From Corynebacterium nuruki S6-4 (GTDB lineage: Bacteria > Actinomycetota > Actinomycetes > Mycobacteriales > Mycobacteriaceae): a DNA stretch of 64,000 bases. The notes beneath the pieces are model-generated. The model had not been told where the DNA came from and ran no database searches. It saw only the letters and a list, made by a program, of their open reading frames with translations. The stretch spans positions 1,984,001-2,048,000 of the forward strand of contig NZ_CP042429.1 in NCBI RefSeq assembly GCF_007970465.1, read 5' to 3'. The position numbers were made by a program, and so were the translations under genes. Of this stretch, positions 62,203-64,000 are shown piece by piece (within the stretch, counting starts at the first letter, position 1; every line of letters starts with the position of its first letter).

Positions 62203-62772
62203 TCACAGCAGGATGTGGAGCAGTCCCGTGGCACCGGCGACGACGACGCCGACGTTGATGACGGCACTGACCACGCTCCACACCAGGAGGCGTTTCCGGT
62301 CGTAGCCGGCGAGGGCGAGCACGAAGCAGTTGACGGCGATGGGCGAGATGAATCCGCACAGCACCATGGCCGGCCCGAGTCCGTACCGGTCGACCTGGCG
62401 CAGCAGGCGGACCGCGGCGTTCCGGTGCCGGCCGTCGACCTCGTCAGGCGCCCCGGCCTCCTGCTCTGCCCGCTCCGCGCGTCGTGCCGCCCGGCGTGTC
62501 TGCCGGATCGCGGCGATGCGGGTACCCCACAGCGTGGTGACCCAGGCGGCGACGACGGTGCCCGCCGTCGCAGCGAGGAAGGTGAGCTCCCAGTCGATGC
62601 CGGCGACCATGCCGATACCGGCGGCGATGTCGCCTTCGACAACGGGGATGACGGACAGGACGAACACCGCGACGACCTGCAGGGCGCGCGGCAGCATGTC
62701 CACCCACGTCTGGATGTCGTTGATCACGGTGGTGACCACGTCATGAACACCACTCATCACGTCCTGTATCAT
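62203..62772 (-). CDS. small multidrug-export-like membrane protein
   Basis: A 189-residue membrane protein with about five hydrophobic segments. The N-terminal helix pair contains VIPVVEGDIAAGIGMVAG, reminiscent of the Sm_multidrug_ex (PF06695)/VTT-like proteins, and the loop after the third segment is basic and coiled (RQTRRAARRAERAEQEAG). Family assignment is tentative. The ATG at 62772 is supported by TAGCGT 7 nt upstream, giving a leaderless mRNA; the overlapping palindrome would block it. Confidence 0.65.
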   Translation of the reverse strand: MIQDVMSGVHDVVTTVINDIQTWVDMLPRALQVVAVFVLSVIPVVEGDIAAGIGMVAGIDWELTFLAATAGTVVAAWVTTLWGTRIAAIRQTRRAARRAERAEQEAGAPDEVDGRHRNAAVRLLRQVDRYGLGPAMVLCGFISPIAVNCFVLALAGYDRKRLLVWSVVSAVINVGVVVAGATGLLHILL

Positions 62773-62788
62773 TGATAGAACGCTATCA
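62773..62788 (-). promoter_or_regulatory. operator overlapping the promoter and start of the 62.2-62.8 kb gene
   Basis: TGATAG-AACG-CTATCA is a perfect 6-bp inverted repeat with a 4-nt spacer, abutting the start codon. On the minus strand it contains the -10 hexamer TAGCGT (seven nt before the ATG), so a protein bound here would exclude RNA polymerase and the initiating ribosome. Confidence 0.6.
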
Positions 62789-62851
62789 GGGATGGACCCC
62801 CCTGACCATGTCTTCCGGCGTCCTGCCGGACACGCCGACCCACCTCAGACA

Positions 62852-64000
62852 ATGCCTGATTTCATCCGTTCCCTCCCACTGACCGGCACCACCGTGGTGA
62901 CCGTCCTGGCCGCCGTGGGTGTCGGTTGCCTGCTCGTGCTCGTCGCCGCACAACGGCCGCGGCGTGACCGACGGACCGTGGGTCGGCTCCTGTGGACGGC
63001 TCTGGTCGCCGTCGCGGTACCCGCCGCCGTCACCGCGGTCGCGGTCGCCGCGCTCGACCTCACGCTGGTCGAGATTCCCGTCACCGCGGTCGCTGCCGGT
63101 GTCCTGCTCAGGGCGGCCCTGATCCTCACCGGCACGGCGGTGGTCACCCGTCGCAGCCGGGCCTGGTGGACGGTATTTCCCTCGGTGGGCGCTGTCCTCA
63201 CGACCGTGCTGCTGGTCAACGCGGGGTACGGGATGTTCCCCGATATCGGTTCGCTGCATCCGGAACCGTCCTACCGCGAGGTCGCCGCCGATGAGCTTCC
63301 ACCGGCCGTAGCGGACGCGGTCCCCGTCGACCACTGGCACGCGCCGACGACGCTTCCGGAGTACGGCACGCTGACCACCCTGCCTGTCCCTGCCCCCTCC
63401 TCGGGTTTCCACGCGCGGGACGCCCATGTCTACCTGCCGCCGGCCTGGTCCGCGTCGCCCCGTCCACAACTGCCTGTGCTGGTGCTCATGGGGGGCATTC
63501 CCGGATCACCGGAGCAGTGGATCAGCCGTGGCCACGCCACCGAACTCGCCCACGACTACCAGCGGAAACACGGCGGACTCTCACCGATCATCGCCGTGGT
63601 GGACGCCACCGGTTCGACGTGGGGCGACCCGGTCTGCACCGACTCACCGACGGCGAAGGTCCGCACGTTCCTCAGCCGGGACGTGCCCGACTGGCTGCTC
63701 AGCCGGTTCAATGCGGACCCCGACCAGTCCCGGTGGACGATCGGCGGCTACTCCTACGGTGGTCTCTGCGCGCTGCAGGTGGTCGCCAACGCGCCGGACA
63801 CCTACGGCGGCTTCCTCGACTTCTCCGGGGACCGGCGCCCCACTGACGAGCACCGGAAGCACGACAGCACCGTCCGGGACTTCTTCGACGGGTCGGAGCA
63901 GGCCTACCGGGACGCCAATCCGGAACATCTCCTCCACACCCGGTCCGACGACGGCCGGTACAGCCGCCTGCACGGCTGGTTCATCGCCGGCCACCGGGAC
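62852..64000 (+). CDS. esterase with N-terminal membrane domain (partial, cut by window end)
   Basis: 383 codons are open to the right edge of the window. The N-terminal 135 residues hold three to four hydrophobic helices and a short basic loop; a PF00756-type esterase domain (antigen 85/mycolyltransferase fold, also EsD-like) follows. Ser in GGYSYGGLCALQVVANAPDTYGGFLDFSG is the nucleophile of a GxSxG motif; VLVLMGGIPGSPEQWISRG precedes it. The region needed for the Asp and His of the triad lies mostly beyond the window. No -10 hexamer was seen near the ATG. Divergent from the operator-controlled gene. Confidence 0.85.
   Translation, partial: MPDFIRSLPLTGTTVVTVLAAVGVGCLLVLVAAQRPRRDRRTVGRLLWTALVAVAVPAAVTAVAVAALDLTLVEIPVTAVAAGVLLRAALILTGTAVVTRRSRAWWTVFPSVGAVLTTVLLVNAGYGMFPDIGSLHPEPSYREVAADELPPAVADAVPVDHWHAPTTLPEYGTLTTLPVPAPSSGFHARDAHVYLPPAWSASPRPQLPVLVLMGGIPGSPEQWISRGHATELAHDYQRKHGGLSPIIAVVDATGSTWGDPVCTDSPTAKVRTFLSRDVPDWLLSRFNADPDQSRWTIGGYSYGGLCALQVVANAPDTYGGFLDFSGDRRPTDEHRKHDSTVRDFFDGSEQAYRDANPEHLLHTRSDDGRYSRLHGWFIAGHRD

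Overview
The window is GC-rich throughout, with G/C-biased third codon positions and very tight gene packing. It looks like chromosome of a high-GC member of the Mycobacteriales, most likely a Corynebacterium or close relative (inference). Supporting signs are an AdhA/Ald pair very like those of Corynebacterium glutamicum, a TAnnnT -10 hexamer lying 6-8 nt before many start codons (leaderless mRNAs), two OatA-like envelope acyltransferases and a GT87 mannosyltransferase-like gene. I see no rRNA, tRNA, CRISPR or prophage.

Layout. 1-9.1 kb: a translationally coupled minus-strand operon for a peptide/opine-type ABC importer (lipoprotein, two permeases, double ATPase) ending in a CMD/alkylhydroperoxidase fusion cut by the window edge. 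A large FAD/NAD(P)-binding protein and a 3-methyladenine DNA glycosylase diverge from it. 9.2-15.3 kb: a long nested palindrome, a small cupin, alcohol dehydrogenase AdhA, a Doc toxin with a tiny candidate antitoxin, a YdeI/OmdA-type protein, MetB coupled to an unknown protein, and a hexapeptide acetyltransferase. 15.3-19.4 kb: a lipoprotein, a dicarboxylate/amino-acid symporter, signal peptidase I and an ABC ATPase. 19.4-23.3 kb: an alkane hydroxylation operon (alkB, a small membrane protein, two rubredoxins, rubredoxin reductase). 23.3-27.4 kb: a carboxylesterase and a Fic gene split in two by an IS3-family element whose ends and target duplication can be read. 27.4-39.9 kb: a second symporter, CPBP protease, secreted HNH nuclease, GT87 enzyme, OatA-like acyltransferase, Dps, a thioesterase-like protein, paired CNNM/CBS membrane proteins and an aldo-keto reductase. 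39.9-49.7 kb: a secreted hydrolase, gamma-glutamyltransferase, a DJ-1-like protein, aldehyde dehydrogenase, DoxX, a methyltransferase, an isochorismatase-fold hydrolase and an FAD reductase. 49.7-64 kb: an ABC-F ATPase with a leader, an SRPBCC protein, a heterodimeric ABC exporter, a second OatA-like acyltransferase with a uORF, an OPT transporter, two membrane proteins and a partial esterase.

Genes that plausibly act together: alkB, rubredoxins and reductase oxidise alkanes to alcohols, and AdhA with the distant Ald could carry alcohols on to acids. The ABC importer and the 27.4-28.9 kb symporter share a palindrome placed identically relative to their -10 boxes, so they probably answer to one regulator that is not encoded here. 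Several promoters carry paired or overlapping operators (alkB, doxX, fic, the 62.8 kb gene), and two genes have leaderless micro-ORFs suggesting control by translation. These regulatory signals are the least expected content of the window; the genes themselves mostly belong to recognisable families.
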